5,145 bases of DNA from Acidobacteriota bacterium (GTDB lineage: Bacteria > Acidobacteriota > Terriglobia > Terriglobales > Acidobacteriaceae): the NCBI GenBank assembly GCA_003225615.1, contig QIAS01000109.1, positions 564-5,708 of the forward strand, written 5' to 3'. Of the stretch, positions 4,771 through 5,145 are shown piece after piece (positions within the stretch are counted from its first letter, which is position 1; each line of letters begins with the position of its first letter). The notes under the pieces were generated by a model. It saw only the letters and a list, made by a program, of their open reading frames with translations, was not told the origin of the DNA and did no database searches. Position numbers and translations under genes: made by a program.

Positions 4771-5145
4771 TTAATTGCGTTCTTCTGGTTTGGGCTTGCG
4801 GACGACGATTTGAGATCCCTTTGCAGATGGTCTCGGCCAGGAGCTGCGAGACAAGACGCGCTCTACAGCCTGCTCCACCATGGAGAGAAAGGCGGTACCT
4901 CCGATTTCAGGTGACTCGACTAGCGCCACATTCAGCGCGTTAAGTCCGGGAGCCACGCCCACCTCCGGTATGGATTGGCTCTCCTGCCTAAGGTACAGAA
5001 TCCACACAACAATCACCGCATTGTATGCTGCACTCTTCACCAGGCTGACAATCGCAACTGGACCGTCACCATAGTGCATTGCGATACTCACGAGGATCAG
5101 TTCAATGCTGGCAAAAACTCCGAATCCGAGCGCGATACCGAATAC
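4771..5145 (-). CDS. Membrane protein, C-terminal part (5' end beyond the window)
   Basis: The frame is open to the window edge, so the N-terminus and probably further membrane helices are missing; an internal GTG at 5091 is not a credible start because it sits inside a hydrophobic helix. The visible 124 residues start with a membrane segment (GIALGFGVFASIELILVSIA, about 3-22). A short loop with HYGDGP follows, then a second segment (VAIVSLVKSAAYNAVIVVWILYL, about 31-53) and a soluble tail of about 70 residues. The pattern of a conserved Lys-x-x-Ala-Tyr-Asn in the last helix followed by a trp/tyr-rich exit and an acidic tail resembles a small multi-helix membrane protein that I recall as common in Acidobacteriota, of unknown function. 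The tail ends with basic KPKPEERN. It may form a loose operon with the two smaller ORFs downstream. Confidence 0.65.
   Translation of the reverse strand, partial: VFGIALGFGVFASIELILVSIAMHYGDGPVAIVSLVKSAAYNAVIVVWILYLRQESQSIPEVGVAPGLNALNVALVESPEIGGTAFLSMVEQAVERVLSRSSWPRPSAKGSQIVVRKPKPEERN

Noticed and set aside
1..5145. CRISPR array, toxin-antitoxin pair, defence system or selenoprotein gene
   Set aside because: No regularly spaced repeats, no recognisable toxin or nuclease domain, and no ORF continuing through an in-frame TGA with a plausible active site.

Overview
The window looks like chromosomal DNA of a soil-type member of the Acidobacteriota. This is inferred from remembered family resemblance, not a search: the CtaG / c-type cytochrome / GlcG-HbpS cluster, a Cys-rich-headed tyrosine recombinase, an ISNCY-type transposase start and a small two-helix membrane protein all resemble proteins common in that phylum. 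GC content looks moderate, with GC-rich and AT-richer patches.

Positions 1-1825 (+ strand) hold a compact respiratory cluster. It begins with the 3' part of a cytochrome c oxidase assembly factor (CtaG type). A short monohaem c-type cytochrome with a lipoprotein-like signal overlaps it by ATGA. A secreted GlcG/HbpS-family putative haem-binding protein follows after 21 bases. The three are probably co-transcribed and serve the terminal oxidase and haem handling on the outer side of the membrane.

Positions 1826-2086 contain no convincing gene, but they do hold a weak hairpin and a perfect 15-base palindrome. Positions 2087-2740 (- strand) hold an Ala/Thr/Pro-rich ORF of unknown function. At 2773-2892 (+) lies the first ~30 codons of an ISNCY-family transposase, cut off and joined head-on to a tyrosine recombinase gene (- strand, start 3747). 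The recombinase has lost its C-terminal catalytic half.

At 3853-3950 (- strand) is a complete selenocysteine tRNA (selC, anticodon TCA, long variable arm, encoded CCA). The recombinase starts about 100 bases past the tRNA 3' end, the usual layout of an island integrated at selC. No second copy of the tRNA 3' end is visible, so the far end of the element is outside the window or lost. Upstream of the tRNA, three small co-directional - strand ORFs (4067-5145) encode two unrecognised soluble proteins and the C-terminal part of a membrane protein that runs off the window.

Overall this is a conserved respiratory locus next to a decayed selC-linked mobile region. I did not find a clear undescribed system. 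The most notable points are the selC-recombinase arrangement, the transposase/recombinase scar and the orphan low-complexity ORF.
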